From Jannaschia seosinensis (GTDB taxonomy: Bacteria; Pseudomonadota; Alphaproteobacteria; Rhodobacterales; Rhodobacteraceae): a stretch of 40,004 nt of DNA. The stretch spans positions 1 through 40,004 of the forward strand of contig NZ_CYPR01000097.1 of the NCBI RefSeq assembly GCF_001408515.1, given 5' to 3'. Positions within the stretch are counted from its first letter, which is position 1. Every line of letters begins with the position of its first letter. Shown here piece after piece: positions 1 to 8,676 of the stretch. Under the pieces are notes generated by a model, which saw nothing but the letters and a program-made list of their open reading frames with translations, ran no database searches and was not told the origin of the DNA. The position numbers and the translations under genes were made by a program.

Positions 1-334
1 GAACCATTGGCCGGGCTTCACCCGGTTCCTGGACGACGGACGGATCTGCCTGACCAACAACGCGGCCGAAAGATCGCTCCGCGGCGTGGCCCTCGGCAGG
101 AAATCCTGGCTCTTTGCGGGTTCCGAGCGCGGCGGGCAGCGCGCCGCCTTCATGTATTCCCTGATCGGCACCGCGAAGCTGAACGACATCGACCCGCAGG
201 CTTGGCTCGCCGACGTCATCGCCCGCATCTCCGACATTCCGGTCTCACGCCTGCACGAGTTGCTGCCGTGGGAATGGAACGCCGCTGCGCTCCAGGTCAA
301 GGCAGCCTGACCACGGCACTCGCCGGATGCTTAC
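1..334 (+). mobile_element. IS66-family insertion sequence, right-hand end (partial)
   Basis: The window opens inside an IS66-type element. It contains the C-terminal third of the large transposase (to 310), and the element appears to end at 334. Positions 311-334 finish with GGATGCTTAC, and IS66 elements characteristically begin GTAAGC and end GCTTAC, so this is the probable right terminal inverted repeat. The 8 bases after it (335-342) would be one copy of the target duplication. The other copy and the left end lie outside the window. No gene is recognised between 335 and 539. The boundary is inferred from family knowledge. Confidence 0.75.
2..310 (+). CDS. IS66 family transposase, C-terminal fragment
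   Basis: The reading frame is open from the window edge (frame starting at base 2) to a TGA at 308-310, giving about 102 residues of a protein whose start lies outside. It begins NHWPGFTRFLDDGRI and continues through TNNAAERSLRGVALGRKSW, SERGGQRAAFMYSLIGTAKLN and DPQAWLADVIARI to LLPWEWN. This is the conserved end of the IS66 DDE transposase: the TNNAAER block carries the last catalytic glutamate, and the tail is the IS66 C-terminal domain. The protein would cut and join the element's DNA ends. An internal ATG at 86 opens a shorter frame but is not the real start. Nothing in the visible part is broken. Confidence 0.9.
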   Translation, partial: NHWPGFTRFLDDGRICLTNNAAERSLRGVALGRKSWLFAGSERGGQRAAFMYSLIGTAKLNDIDPQAWLADVIARISDIPVSRLHELLPWEWNAAALQVKAA

Positions 335-539
335 GATGCAGTTCGTCGAGGTCCATTTCCTTTTTCAGCGGCCTGCTAAGGATCAATGGCCTGACGTATG
401 GCGCAGATGTCAGGACTACAGTCGCTTCGGGGCATCGAACTTGATCGGGGGCCAAGGATTCCGATCCGCTCGCGCAAGTGAGATTGGCGGAGGACGCGTC
501 TTGCCCGATGGGCAGGCAACGCGCCACTCCGCCCGCCTG

Positions 540-2162
540 TCACAGATCCATTAACAACCGGCGCGGATCCTCCAGTGCTTCCTTCACGCGGACGAGGAAC
601 GTCACCGCACCTTTGCCATCCACGATCCGGTGGTCGTAGCTGAGCGCGAGGTACATCATCGGGCGGATGACGATTTCGCCGCCGACGACCATCGGCCGGT
701 CCTGGATCTTGTGCATGCCGAGGATGCCCGATTGCGGCGGGTTCAGGATCGGCGAGGACATCAGCGACCCATAGACGCCGCCGTTCGAGATGGTGAACGT
801 GCCGCCCTGCATGTCGGCCATCGACAGCTTGCCGTCGCGCGCGGCGCGGCCTTTCTCGGCGATGGCCTTCTCGATCTCGGCAAAGGACATGGCGTCGACG
901 TCGCGGATGACCGGCACCACGAGGCCCTGCGGCGTGCCCGCGGCGATGCCCATGTGGACGAAGTGCTTATAGACGACGTCGGTGCCGTCGATCTCGGCAT
1001 TGACCTCGGGCACCTCGCGCAGGGCGTGGACGCAGGCCTTGGTGAAGAACGACATGAAGCCGAGCCGCACGCCGTGCTTCTTCTCGAAGAGGTCCTTGTA
1101 CTCGCTGCGCAGGTCCATGACCGCCTTCATGTCCACCTCGTTGTAGGTGGTCAGCATGGCAGCGGTGTTCTGCGCGTCCTTGAGGCGACGGGCGATGGTC
1201 TGGCGCAGGCGGGTCATCTTGACCCGTTCCTCGCGACCGGCATCGCCGGCGGGAACGGGCGCGCGCGGCGCCTCGGTTGCCTTGGGCGCGGGCGCGGGCG
1301 CGGCGGTGCCGGAGGCGGCCTTGAGCACGTCCTCCTTCATGATGCGGCCACCGCGGCCGGTGCCCGTCACCTGATCGGCCGACAGGTTTTTCTCGGTCAT
1401 CAGCTTCTTGGCCGACGGCGCGTCTTCCACATCGCCCTTGCGGCCGGAATGGAGCGGCTCCGGGCTGGCGGCGGGCGCGTCGGAGGGGTCGGCGCTCGCT
1501 TCCCTGGCGGCGGCGCTTTCGGGTTTGGGCTCCGGATCGACGAGCTTCGGGGCGGCGGACGCGGCGCCCGCGCCGGTGGACAGCAGGGCGAGCTTTCCGC
1601 CGGCGGCGACGGTCTCGCCCTCGGCCGCAAGGATCTCGGTCAGCGTCCCGGCGGCGGGAGCCGGCACCTCGACGGAAACCTTGTCGGTCTCCAGCTCGCA
1701 CAGCATCTCGTCGGCGGCGACGGCATCGCCGGGCTGCTTGAACCACGTCGCGACCGTGGCTTCGGAGACGGATTCGCCCAAGGCAGGCACCATCACATCG
1801 ACGGTTTCCCCGCCGGCCGCGTCATCGCCAGCCGGGGCCGTGGCGGCATCCTCGTCATGCGTGCCTTCCTCGGAACCGGGCCGCGCCACCCGGGCCGGGG
1901 CCTCGTCGGCGGCGGAGGCGCCTGCGCCTTCCTCGATCGTGGCGAGCAGCGCGTCGACGCCGACGGTCTGGCCCTCCTGCGCGACGATCTCGCCCAATGT
2001 GCCGGTGGCGGGTGAGGGGACCTCGACCGTGACCTTGTCGGTTTCGAGCTCGCAGAGCATCTCGTCGGCGGCGACGGGGTCGCCGGGCTGCTTGAACCAG
2101 GTCGCGACCGTGGCCTCGGAGACGGACTCGCCCAGGGTGGGTACTTTGACTTCGGTGGACAT
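540..2162 (-). CDS. sucB: Dihydrolipoyllysine succinyltransferase, E2 of 2-oxoglutarate dehydrogenase, with two lipoyl domains
   Basis: This 540-residue E2 core of the 2-oxoglutarate dehydrogenase complex transfers the succinyl group from E1-bound intermediate through a lipoyl arm to CoA. Order of domains: lipoyl domain 1 (residues about 1-78, lipoylated Lys43 in ETDKV), an Ala/Pro/Glu-rich linker, lipoyl domain 2 (about 121-196, Lys161), a second linker, the E1/E3-binding domain (about 250-285, [20 protein letters not shown]), and the catalytic acyltransferase domain with the C-terminal [10 protein letters not shown] motif holding the active His and Asp. E. coli SucB has one lipoyl domain and about 405 residues, so the extra domain explains the length. 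The start lies 3 bp after the sucA stop, with AGGAG overlapping that stop, so the two are co-translated. An lpd (E3) gene often follows sucB; here the next recognisable thing is an IS66 end about 200 bp downstream. Confidence 0.96.
   Translation of the reverse strand: MSTEVKVPTLGESVSEATVATWFKQPGDPVAADEMLCELETDKVTVEVPSPATGTLGEIVAQEGQTVGVDALLATIEEGAGASAADEAPARVARPGSEEGTHDEDAATAPAGDDAAGGETVDVMVPALGESVSEATVATWFKQPGDAVAADEMLCELETDKVSVEVPAPAAGTLTEILAAEGETVAAGGKLALLSTGAGAASAAPKLVDPEPKPESAAAREASADPSDAPAASPEPLHSGRKGDVEDAPSAKKLMTEKNLSADQVTGTGRGGRIMKEDVLKAASGTAAPAPAPKATEAPRAPVPAGDAGREERVKMTRLRQTIARRLKDAQNTAAMLTTYNEVDMKAVMDLRSEYKDLFEKKHGVRLGFMSFFTKACVHALREVPEVNAEIDGTDVVYKHFVHMGIAAGTPQGLVVPVIRDVDAMSFAEIEKAIAEKGRAARDGKLSMADMQGGTFTISNGGVYGSLMSSPILNPPQSGILGMHKIQDRPMVVGGEIVIRPMMYLALSYDHRIVDGKGAVTFLVRVKEALEDPRRLLMDL
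1647..2144 (-). repeat. Tandem lipoyl-domain repeat inside sucB
   Basis: Two copies of the lipoyl-domain coding segment lie at about 2001-2144 (residues 7-54) and 1647-1790 (residues 125-172). Their protein cores are nearly the same: [19 protein letters not shown], then [14 protein letters not shown] in both. The DNA of the cores differs at only scattered positions, so this is a recent or gene-converted internal duplication. Confidence 0.85.
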
Positions 2163-2165
2163 GGG

Positions 2166-5135
2166 TTACTCCTGATAGGTCAGCGCTTCGTCGACGAGCG
2201 CGGCTTGCTGGGCCTTGTGCTGGCTGGCGAGGCCTGTCGCGGGCGAGGCGGAAGCCGCCCGTCCGGCATAGATGGGTCGGGTATGGGCCGCGCCTATGCG
2301 GGTCAGGACCCATTCGAGGTTTGGCTCAACGAAGGTCCAGCCGCCCTGGTTCTTGGGCTCTTCCTGACACCAGACGATCTCGGCCTGCTTGAAGCGGGTC
2401 AGTTCGTTGACCATCGAAAGCGCGGGGAACGGATAGAACTGCTCCAGCCGCAGCAGGTAGACATCGTCGATGGCGCGCGCATCGCGGGTCTCGAGCAGGT
2501 CGTAATACACCTTGCCCGAGCAGATCACGACGCGGCGGATCTTGTCGTCGGCGACGAGCTTCGTGTCCGAATTGCCGTGCTGCGCATCGTCCCACAGAAC
2601 CCGGTGGAAGCTCGACCCGCTCGTGAATTCCTCGGTGCGCGAGACGGCCAGCTTGTGGCGCAGAAGCGATTTCGGCGTCATCAGGATCAGCGGCTTGCGG
2701 AAGTCGCGGTGCAGCTGGCGGCGCAGGATGTGGAAATAGTTGGCCGGCGTGGTGCAATTTGCCACGATCCAGTTGTCGGAGCCGCACATCTGCAGGAACC
2801 GTTCCAGCCGGGCCGAGGAATGCTCCGGGCCCTGACCCTCGTAGCCATGCGGCAGCAGGCAAACGAGACCCGACATGCGTAGCCATTTCGACTCGCCCGA
2901 CGAGATGAACTGATCGAACATGATCTGGGCGCCGTTGGCGAAGTCGCCGAACTGCGCCTCCCACATGGTGAGGGCGTTGGGTTCGGCCAGCGAATAGCCG
3001 TATTCGAAGCCGAGAACGGCATATTCCGACAGGGCGCTGTCGATCACCTCGTAATGTGCCTGACCCTCGCGGATGTGGTTGAGCGGGTAATGCCGCTCCT
3101 CCGTCTCCTGATCTACGAAGGCGGAGTGCCGCTGACTGAACGTGCCGCGGGTCGAATCCTGTCCGGAGAGGCGCACGCGGTACCCTTCGGTCAGCAGCGA
3201 GCCGAACGCCAGCGCCTCGGCGGTGGCCCAGTCGAACCCCGCACCCGTTCCGAACATCTGCGTCTTGGCATCGATCAGGCGGCCGACGGTGCGGTGGATC
3301 GGATAGCCCTCGGGGAGGTGGGTCAGCGCTCGGCCGACCTCCGCGAACGTCTCCTCGGCGATGGCCGTCTCGCCGCGCTCGTATTCGCCGGCGCGGCGGT
3401 CGAGATGCGACCAGCGCCCGTCGAGCCAGTCGGCCTTGTTGGGCTTGTACTCGCGCCCGGCCTCGAACTCCTCGGCCAACCGCTCCTGAAATGCGGTCTT
3501 CAAGTCCTCGACCTCACCCTTCGGGATGAGACCGTCTTTCTCCAGCCGTTCGGTGTAGAGCGACAGGGTCGTCTTGTGCCCCTTGATTCGCTTGTACATC
3601 ACCGGGTTGGTGAACATGGGCTCGTCGCCCTCGTTGTGACCGAAACGGCGATAGCAGAAGATGTCGATCACGACGTCCTTGCCGAACTTCTGCCGGAACT
3701 CGATGGCGACGCGGGCGGCGTGAACGACCGCCTCGGGGTCGTCGCCGTTGACGTGGAAGATCGGCGCTTCGACCACCAGCGCGTTGTCGGTCGGATAGGG
3801 GCTGGAGCGCGAGAAGTGCGGCGCCGTCGTGAAGCCGATCTGGTTGTTGACGACGATGTGGATCGTGCCGCCCGTACGGTGCCCGCGCACGCCCGACAGC
3901 GCGAAGCACTCGGCCACGACACCCTGACCCGCAAACGCCGCATCCCCATGCAGCAGCAGGCCGCAGACCTTGGTGCGGCTCTTGTCGGCCTTCTGGTCCT
4001 GCTTGGCGCGGACCTTGCCGAGGACGACGGGATTCACCGCCTCGAGATGCGACGGGTTTGCGGTAAGCGACAGGTGGACGGAGTTGCCGTCGAAGACCCG
4101 GTCCGACGAGGCGCCGAGGTGATACTTCACGTCGCCCGAGCCGTCGACATCCTCGGGCTTGAAGGAGCCGCCCTGAAATTCGTTGAAGATGGCCTTGTAG
4201 GGCTTGTCCATAACGTTGGCGAGGACCGACAGGCGCCCCCGGTGCGGCATCCCGATCACGATCTCCTCGAGGCCGAGCTGGCCGCCGCGCTTGATGATCT
4301 GCTCCATCGCGGGGATCAGGGCCTCGCCACCGTCGAGTCCGAACCGCTTGGTGCCCATGTATTTGACGTGAAGGAACTTCTCGAAGCCCTCCGCCTCGAC
4401 GAGCTTGTTCAGGATGGCCCGTCTGCCGTTCTTGGTGAACTCGATCTCCTTGCCCAAGCCCTCGATCCGCTCCTTGAGCCAGGCAGACTGCTCGGGGTCG
4501 GAGATGTGCATGTATTGCAGCGCGAAGGTGCCGCAATAGGTGCGCTTGAGGATCTCGACGATCTGGCGAAGCGGGGCGACCTCGAGGCCCAGCACGTAGT
4601 CGATGAAGATCGGCCGATCCATGTCGGCCTCGCCGAAGCCGTAGCTTTTCGGATCGAGCTCCGGGTGGTCGACATCGCTTCGCATTCCCAGCGGGTCCAG
4701 ATCGGCGGCAAGGTGGCCGCGGATGCGGTAGGCCCGGATCAGCATCAGCGCCCGGATCGAATCGAGCACGGCACGCCGGAGCTGATCGTCGGAAATGCGC
4801 GCGCCGTGGGTCTCGGCCTTGGCCTTGATCTTGTCGCCGGCGGCGCGGACTTCCTTCGGGTCCACGGGCGCGGCCGGCCATTCCCCGGTCAGCGCGGCAG
4901 TCAGGTCGTCGGAGGGCTGCGGCGGCCAATCGGCGCGCGCCCAGGACGGGCCCGCCGCCTCGGCCTCCGCAGCCTGCCCGTCATCGGCCAGAGCCTCGAA
5001 GAACTGCTTCCAGGTGGCATCGACGGCCGTCGGATCGGCCGCGTAGCGGGCGTACATCTGCTCGAGATATTCCGCATTGTGACCTTGCATGAAGGACGTG
5101 GAACGGAAGGCGTCGTTAGGCGATTGGTCGGTCAT
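2166..5135 (-). CDS. sucA: 2-oxoglutarate dehydrogenase E1 component
   Basis: This is the thiamine-diphosphate-dependent decarboxylase of the 2-oxoglutarate dehydrogenase complex. It is 989 residues from the chosen ATG at 5133-5135, the usual size of the family. The N-terminal E1 helix motif (NAEYLEQMYARYAADP) is followed by the ThDP-binding core: HGDAAFAGQG near residue 396, VVNNQIGFTT, NGDDPEAVV near 463, and RFGHNEGDEP. The transketolase-like C-terminal half has EAQFGDFANGAQIMFDQF and the end region QEEPKNQGGW. The frame stays open upstream to 5417, but that extension covers a neighbouring gene in another frame and does not resemble E1, so the internal ATG is preferred. It overlaps the upstream 60-aa gene by ATGA (5132-5135), implying translational coupling. 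sucB follows 3 bp downstream. Confidence 0.97.
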   Translation of the reverse strand: MTDQSPNDAFRSTSFMQGHNAEYLEQMYARYAADPTAVDATWKQFFEALADDGQAAEAEAAGPSWARADWPPQPSDDLTAALTGEWPAAPVDPKEVRAAGDKIKAKAETHGARISDDQLRRAVLDSIRALMLIRAYRIRGHLAADLDPLGMRSDVDHPELDPKSYGFGEADMDRPIFIDYVLGLEVAPLRQIVEILKRTYCGTFALQYMHISDPEQSAWLKERIEGLGKEIEFTKNGRRAILNKLVEAEGFEKFLHVKYMGTKRFGLDGGEALIPAMEQIIKRGGQLGLEEIVIGMPHRGRLSVLANVMDKPYKAIFNEFQGGSFKPEDVDGSGDVKYHLGASSDRVFDGNSVHLSLTANPSHLEAVNPVVLGKVRAKQDQKADKSRTKVCGLLLHGDAAFAGQGVVAECFALSGVRGHRTGGTIHIVVNNQIGFTTAPHFSRSSPYPTDNALVVEAPIFHVNGDDPEAVVHAARVAIEFRQKFGKDVVIDIFCYRRFGHNEGDEPMFTNPVMYKRIKGHKTTLSLYTERLEKDGLIPKGEVEDLKTAFQERLAEEFEAGREYKPNKADWLDGRWSHLDRRAGEYERGETAIAEETFAEVGRALTHLPEGYPIHRTVGRLIDAKTQMFGTGAGFDWATAEALAFGSLLTEGYRVRLSGQDSTRGTFSQRHSAFVDQETEERHYPLNHIREGQAHYEVIDSALSEYAVLGFEYGYSLAEPNALTMWEAQFGDFANGAQIMFDQFISSGESKWLRMSGLVCLLPHGYEGQGPEHSSARLERFLQMCGSDNWIVANCTTPANYFHILRRQLHRDFRKPLILMTPKSLLRHKLAVSRTEEFTSGSSFHRVLWDDAQHGNSDTKLVADDKIRRVVICSGKVYYDLLETRDARAIDDVYLLRLEQFYPFPALSMVNELTRFKQAEIVWCQEEPKNQGGWTFVEPNLEWVLTRIGAAHTRPIYAGRAASASPATGLASQHKAQQAALVDEALTYQE

Positions 5136-5314
5136 TTTTCCGGCTCCTCGGGGAGGATGGTGACGAGTTCGGCAAGCGTGGCGGGCGGGCCCTCTATGCC
5201 GTCGATGGTGATTGCGTCGAGCCCTTTCGCGGCGGGGCCGGCGGGGGACAGCCAATAGCTGCACTCGGCCCGGCGCGAGGGGAGGAGGTGCGTGATCCCA
5301 CAAAGCTGGTTCAT
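5132..5314 (-). CDS. Uncharacterised 60-aa protein coupled to sucA
   Basis: Small protein, family not recognised. From the ATG at 5312-5314 it reads MNQLCGITHLLPSRRAECSY and ends TILPEEPEK. There is no signal peptide or membrane segment; it has two cysteines and an acidic tail. Codon third positions are strongly G/C (about four-fifths by eye), as in the surrounding genes, which supports coding. Both ends overlap neighbours by ATGA: its start with the glycosyltransferase stop (5311-5314) and its stop with the sucA start (5132-5135). A farther ATG at 5350 would add 12 residues but would lose the neat coupling. Its role is unknown. The placement suggests it is made together with SucA. Confidence 0.62.
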   Translation of the reverse strand: MNQLCGITHLLPSRRAECSYWLSPAGPAAKGLDAITIDGIEGPPATLAELVTILPEEPEK

Positions 5315-6417
5315 GATGCGAGTATCCGCTCCTGAAGTGCCATGTACCACGTCCGCAGACGATCATCCGGTACACGGAAGACCTGCGGCGCGTGGCGTAT
5401 TGCAAGCAATGTCCCAAGAAACTGAGGGTAGGCCCAACGGCGGCTCAACGTGTCCTTGAGGAACTCCGCGAGGATGCGCCGTGACAACAGAGTGTAGAAA
5501 GCCCGGCGATGGCGCGGGAGGTCATCGCTATGTCGCCGTGTGAAGTAGGCCACGTTGAGAAGCCCGAGCGCAGTGGCTCGCTTCCGCTTGATGCGCCCTG
5601 CGGCTGCCTCGAAATGGTGAATCCGCCCTTCAGGCGCGATCACGAGCAAGCCATGACGACCGAAGCGATACGTGGCGTCTAGATCCTCGGCCGGGCAGTA
5701 GGCCAGAAGGGCTTCCTCAAACGGCTCCTTGAGGGCAACGTCGCGACGCACTGTGATCGAGAAACCTTGTAGAACCGGGACGGGCCGCAGATCGTCCGGC
5801 AGATGCGACAGGTCAGTCATGGGCCTCGTAATCGGTCGACCGTCATACGGCACAATCTGGTGTGCGGCGGACATCAGGAACACTTCTCGCCAAGCCCATC
5901 GGCCGAACGAGGATGCGCGTACACGCTGCCCGAGGTTTTGTCCTGCCTTAGCCGATCCGGCCTTGCCGCTGATCTTCCGCGCCGCTGACACTTCCACGCC
6001 CTCCGGCATCTCGCGCTGGTTGGCGGCTCCGACGGCAGCGATCACCTTTTCCCCGTCGCGTTCATAAACGGACATGATCTGCTGGGCGCAGTCGGGGAAC
6101 ATCATCGTGTCATCATCGAACAGCGCCAGAATATCGCCGCACGCCGCGCCTATCGCGAGGTTTCGCTGGTGCGTGAGCGACGGCCTTTCTGGCTTGAGAT
6201 AGACGAGGGCGGGGCCGGCGTCGGAAAATTGCTTCGCAACCCGCTCCCGATTGGCCTTCCAGTCGGGGCTGGCATCGGCAACCACGATTTCTTGGGGCGG
6301 CCGCGTCTGTTCCAACGCAAGCGAAATGCTCTTTTCCAGTACATCAATGCGATTGTACGTGGCGATGCAAAGTGACCAAGTGAGCGGCGCGGAAGTGTCA
6401 GGGCTAGAATCCGTCAT
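5311..6417 (-). CDS. Family 2 glycosyltransferase within the suc operon
   Basis: This 368-residue GT-A fold glycosyltransferase starts at the ATG at 6415-6417; a TTG two codons upstream is an alternative. It shows the GT2 pattern: SLCIATYNRIDVLEKSI (nucleotide-binding N-terminus), IVVADASPDW, LTHQRNLAIGAACGDILALF followed by the metal-binding DDD at about residue 100, and a C-terminal helical region rich in Arg. No membrane segment is obvious, so it is probably cytoplasmic or peripheral. The acceptor and sugar cannot be read from the sequence. Cell-surface polysaccharide synthesis is typical for the family. It sits between sucD and the 60-aa/sucA pair, an unusual place, with an ATGA overlap at its end. 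Third-position GC in its first 30 codons is 18/30 against 22/29 for the start of sucD, a weak hint of later arrival. Confidence 0.88.
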   Translation of the reverse strand: MTDSSPDTSAPLTWSLCIATYNRIDVLEKSISLALEQTRPPQEIVVADASPDWKANRERVAKQFSDAGPALVYLKPERPSLTHQRNLAIGAACGDILALFDDDTMMFPDCAQQIMSVYERDGEKVIAAVGAANQREMPEGVEVSAARKISGKAGSAKAGQNLGQRVRASSFGRWAWREVFLMSAAHQIVPYDGRPITRPMTDLSHLPDDLRPVPVLQGFSITVRRDVALKEPFEEALLAYCPAEDLDATYRFGRHGLLVIAPEGRIHHFEAAAGRIKRKRATALGLLNVAYFTRRHSDDLPRHRRAFYTLLSRRILAEFLKDTLSRRWAYPQFLGTLLAIRHAPQVFRVPDDRLRTWYMALQERILAS

Positions 6418-6457
6418 CGCCAAAACGTCCTTTCCCTCTCAATCCCGCGTTCCAACT

Positions 6458-6478
6458 GCCCGGCGCGACGCGCCGGGC
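6458..6478 (-). terminator. GC-rich hairpin between sucD and the glycosyltransferase gene
   Basis: A perfect 9-bp inverted repeat, GCCCGGCGC / GCGCCGGGC with a 3-nt loop, lies in the 158-bp gap after sucD. No clear T-run follows on the minus strand, so it may be a weak terminator, a pause site or an mRNA processing element that lowers expression of the distal genes relative to sucCD. Function is inferred from position only. Confidence 0.45.
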
Positions 6479-6575
6479 GAGAAAGTTTCGGCGTTGCCCG
6501 AAGAAGGTGATCCGGTTCCCGGACCGTATATTGCACCTGACATTCGGGTATCGCGCACAAGTTCCCGGAGCGAAC

Positions 6576-7457
6576 CTACCCGATCGCTTCCTTCACAGCC
6601 TCGCCCAGCGTCGCGGGGCTGTCGGCCACGACGATGCCGGCGGACTTCATCGCTTCGATCTTCGACTCCGCGTCGCCCTTGCCGCCCGCGACGATGGCGC
6701 CGGCATGGCCCATGCGGCGGCCCGGAGGGGCGGTGCGGCCGGCGATAAAGCCCGCCGTGGGCTTCCAGCGGCCCTTTTTCTTCTCGTCCGCGAGGAACTG
6801 TGCGGCCTCTTCCTCGGCGGTGCCGCCGATCTCGCCGATCATGATGATCGACTGCGTCTCGTCGTCGGCGAGGAACATCTCGAGCACGTCGATATGCTCG
6901 GTCCCCTTGATCGGATCGCCGCCGATGCCGACGGCGGTGGACTGACCCAGCCCCATGTCGGAGGTCTGCTTGACCGCCTCATAGGTCAGGGTGCCCGACC
7001 GGGACACGACGCCGACGGACCCGCGGCGGTGGATGTGACCGGGCATGATGCCGATCTTGCAGGCGTCGGGCGTGATCACGCCGGGACAGTTCGGCCCGAT
7101 CAGCCGCGTCTTCGAGCCGTCGAGCGCACGCTTGACCTTCATCATGTCGAGGACCGGGATCCCCTCGGTGATGCACACGACAAGCGGGATCTCGGCATCG
7201 ATCGCCTCGAGAATGGAATCGGCGGCGAACGGGGGCGGGACGTAGATCACCGATGCGTTCGCGCCAGTCTTCGCCACCGCTTCGTGGCAGCTGTCGAAAA
7301 CCGGCAGGTCGAGATGCGTCTGCCCGCCCTTGCCGGGCGTCACGCCGCCGACCATCTTCGTGCCGTAGGCAATGGCTTGCTCGGTGTGGAACGTTCCCTG
7401 CGAGCCGGTGAGGCCCTGACAGATCACCTTGGTCTTTTCGTCTACGAGAATGGCCAT
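6576..7457 (-). CDS. sucD: Succinyl-CoA synthetase (ADP-forming) alpha subunit
   Basis: This 293-residue alpha subunit carries the phosphorylated histidine and the CoA site of succinyl-CoA synthetase, which converts succinyl-CoA to succinate with substrate-level phosphorylation. The N-terminal CoA-binding Rossmann domain includes [16 protein letters not shown] and [16 protein letters not shown]. The ligase domain holds [42 protein letters not shown] and the active-site [11 protein letters not shown], with the phospho-His near residue 251. Length is normal for the family. Unusually, sucC and sucD are separated by two lipoprotein genes instead of being adjacent; the gap to the second lipoprotein is 60 bp. 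The complex works in the cytoplasm as an alpha-beta pair. Confidence 0.97.
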   Translation of the reverse strand: MAILVDEKTKVICQGLTGSQGTFHTEQAIAYGTKMVGGVTPGKGGQTHLDLPVFDSCHEAVAKTGANASVIYVPPPFAADSILEAIDAEIPLVVCITEGIPVLDMMKVKRALDGSKTRLIGPNCPGVITPDACKIGIMPGHIHRRGSVGVVSRSGTLTYEAVKQTSDMGLGQSTAVGIGGDPIKGTEHIDVLEMFLADDETQSIIMIGEIGGTAEEEAAQFLADEKKKGRWKPTAGFIAGRTAPPGRRMGHAGAIVAGGKGDAESKIEAMKSAGIVVADSPATLGEAVKEAIG

Positions 7458-7517
7458 GGGCCCTCCGTTGGTCTTGATGTGTCGGGCCGCCGGGCGGCCG
7501 GTTGGGTCACGTGCGTT

Positions 7518-8093
7518 TCAGCCATGCACGATCAGGATGACGGGGTGGTCGAAGGCGATGCTCTCGCCGGTTTCGGGATCGGTGAACATCGTCTGGGCGA
7601 GCGGTAGCGTGACGGCGAGCCCTTCAAAGAAGAAGCCGACGCCGCCCTCGAGATTCGTGCCCGCCCCGCGTGGGGCCTCAAGGATGTCGCTGCCGTCGAC
7701 CAGCCGGGGGGCCAGAATTTCCCCGGCCAGCCGGTTGGCGAGTTCGACGCCCACGGCCGGCGAGCCGACGGAACAGCCATTTCCCTGCACGACGCGGCGT
7801 TGCCCCCGGTCGTCGGTATAGGACTGCTCGGGCGCGGGGCCGATCCGCAGAAAGGTCAGGGTTCCGGGGTTGGCGTAGACCGTCGCCCGGCCGTCCCGAT
7901 CCTTGATTGGAAAGTCGAGTCTGGCGGCCGCGCGTTCCTGTGCCCGGCGGGTGGGGTTGTTGAGACAGACGGCCTCCGCCGCGAACCGCACGCGTTGCGC
8001 GGCGATATCGCGAAGACCGGAGCCAAAGCCGTTCGAGCCGGAGGCCGGCGCGCAAGCGGCGAGTGCGAGGAGGAGGAGCAGGACGCGGATCAT
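7518..8093 (-). CDS. Predicted outer/inner-membrane lipoprotein, second of two between sucC and sucD
   Basis: Uncharacterised 191-residue lipoprotein. [14 protein letters not shown] forms a short signal peptide with lipobox LAAC, so Cys14 should be lipidated and the mature protein starts CAPASGSNGFG. The rest is soluble with two further cysteines (EAVCLNNP and NGCSVG) that could form a disulfide in the periplasm. No family is recognised. The start overlaps the stop of the upstream lipoprotein gene by ATGA (8090-8093), so the pair is coupled. The mature N-terminus (C-x-PASGS) is shared with that neighbour, although the remaining sequences do not visibly align. Its place in a TCA operon suggests co-expression, not a proven role in metabolism. 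Confidence 0.85.
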   Translation of the reverse strand: MIRVLLLLLALAACAPASGSNGFGSGLRDIAAQRVRFAAEAVCLNNPTRRAQERAAARLDFPIKDRDGRATVYANPGTLTFLRIGPAPEQSYTDDRGQRRVVQGNGCSVGSPAVGVELANRLAGEILAPRLVDGSDILEAPRGAGTNLEGGVGFFFEGLAVTLPLAQTMFTDPETGESIAFDHPVILIVHG

Positions 8094-8671
8094 GCTTCGA
8101 CCGAACGCAGAGTGAGGCCAATCGTGTCCTGCATGTCAGGCACGACGAAATTGCCGCCGTCGATCTGAATGCGGTTCATGCGCCCGGTCCGAAGTGGCGG
8201 TGAAGATGCCGTGACGCGGAGGACGCCGCGCCCATCAATTCTTTGCAATTCGACCGTCTCGTTTTGGCCAGTCGAACTGCTTTGGACCTGCGCATCCGGC
8301 CGCCTGGCATACGGCGTCAGCAGAGACGTTCTGAGCGCCCGAGAATCCGTGCCCGAGATGGATACCTGACGCGCCCACGACCTTCCATTGCGCAGAAGCG
8401 TACCGCTGGCGAGGTCCGGTCCGACGACATGAATGGTCCTGTCGACAATTGATCCATGCCCGAGAGCATGGATCGTGTCGTGGTTGTCTTCAGGCGACAC
8501 GCTAACCGCCGATCTGGAGGTGGGATCCGCAAGCGCCGTATTGCCACCCATCGCAATGCGCGCCCTGTCGAGCAGCGAAAGGACCTCTGACGGCGAGGCC
8601 TCTCCCGCGCTCGAACCCGAGGCGGGCTGGCATGCCGCAAGGATAGCCAATATCGGAAACCAGCGGACCAT
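8090..8671 (-). CDS. Predicted lipoprotein, first of two between sucC and sucD
   Basis: Uncharacterised 193-residue lipoprotein. The signal peptide [14 protein letters not shown] ends in a lipobox (LAAC), leaving a mature protein beginning [10 protein letters not shown]. The body is beta-rich by appearance, with a Ser/Thr/Gln-rich stretch near the middle ([14 protein letters not shown]), no further membrane segment and no cysteine after the lipidated one. No catalytic motif is visible. It begins 5 bp after the sucC stop, so it must be transcribed with sucC, and its stop overlaps the next lipoprotein start by ATGA. Sorting residues after the Cys (Gln at +2) do not match the Asp retention signal, so outer-membrane targeting is possible. 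Confidence 0.83.
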   Translation of the reverse strand: MVRWFPILAILAACQPASGSSAGEASPSEVLSLLDRARIAMGGNTALADPTSRSAVSVSPEDNHDTIHALGHGSIVDRTIHVVGPDLASGTLLRNGRSWARQVSISGTDSRALRTSLLTPYARRPDAQVQSSSTGQNETVELQRIDGRGVLRVTASSPPLRTGRMNRIQIDGGNFVVPDMQDTIGLTLRSVEA

Positions 8672-8676
8672 CCTCG

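Noticed and set aside
327-554. 75-codon frame between the IS66 end and sucB
   Set aside because: It starts inside the IS66 terminal repeat, overlaps the end of sucB and resembles no protein.
630-2015. 461-codon open frame on the plus strand opposite sucB
   Set aside because: It is the high-GC shadow of sucB: Arg/Gly/Ala/His-rich with no family features.
3054-5258. 734-codon open frame opposite sucA
   Set aside because: It is antisense to a clearly identified sucA; its composition is that of a complement frame and no motif is visible.
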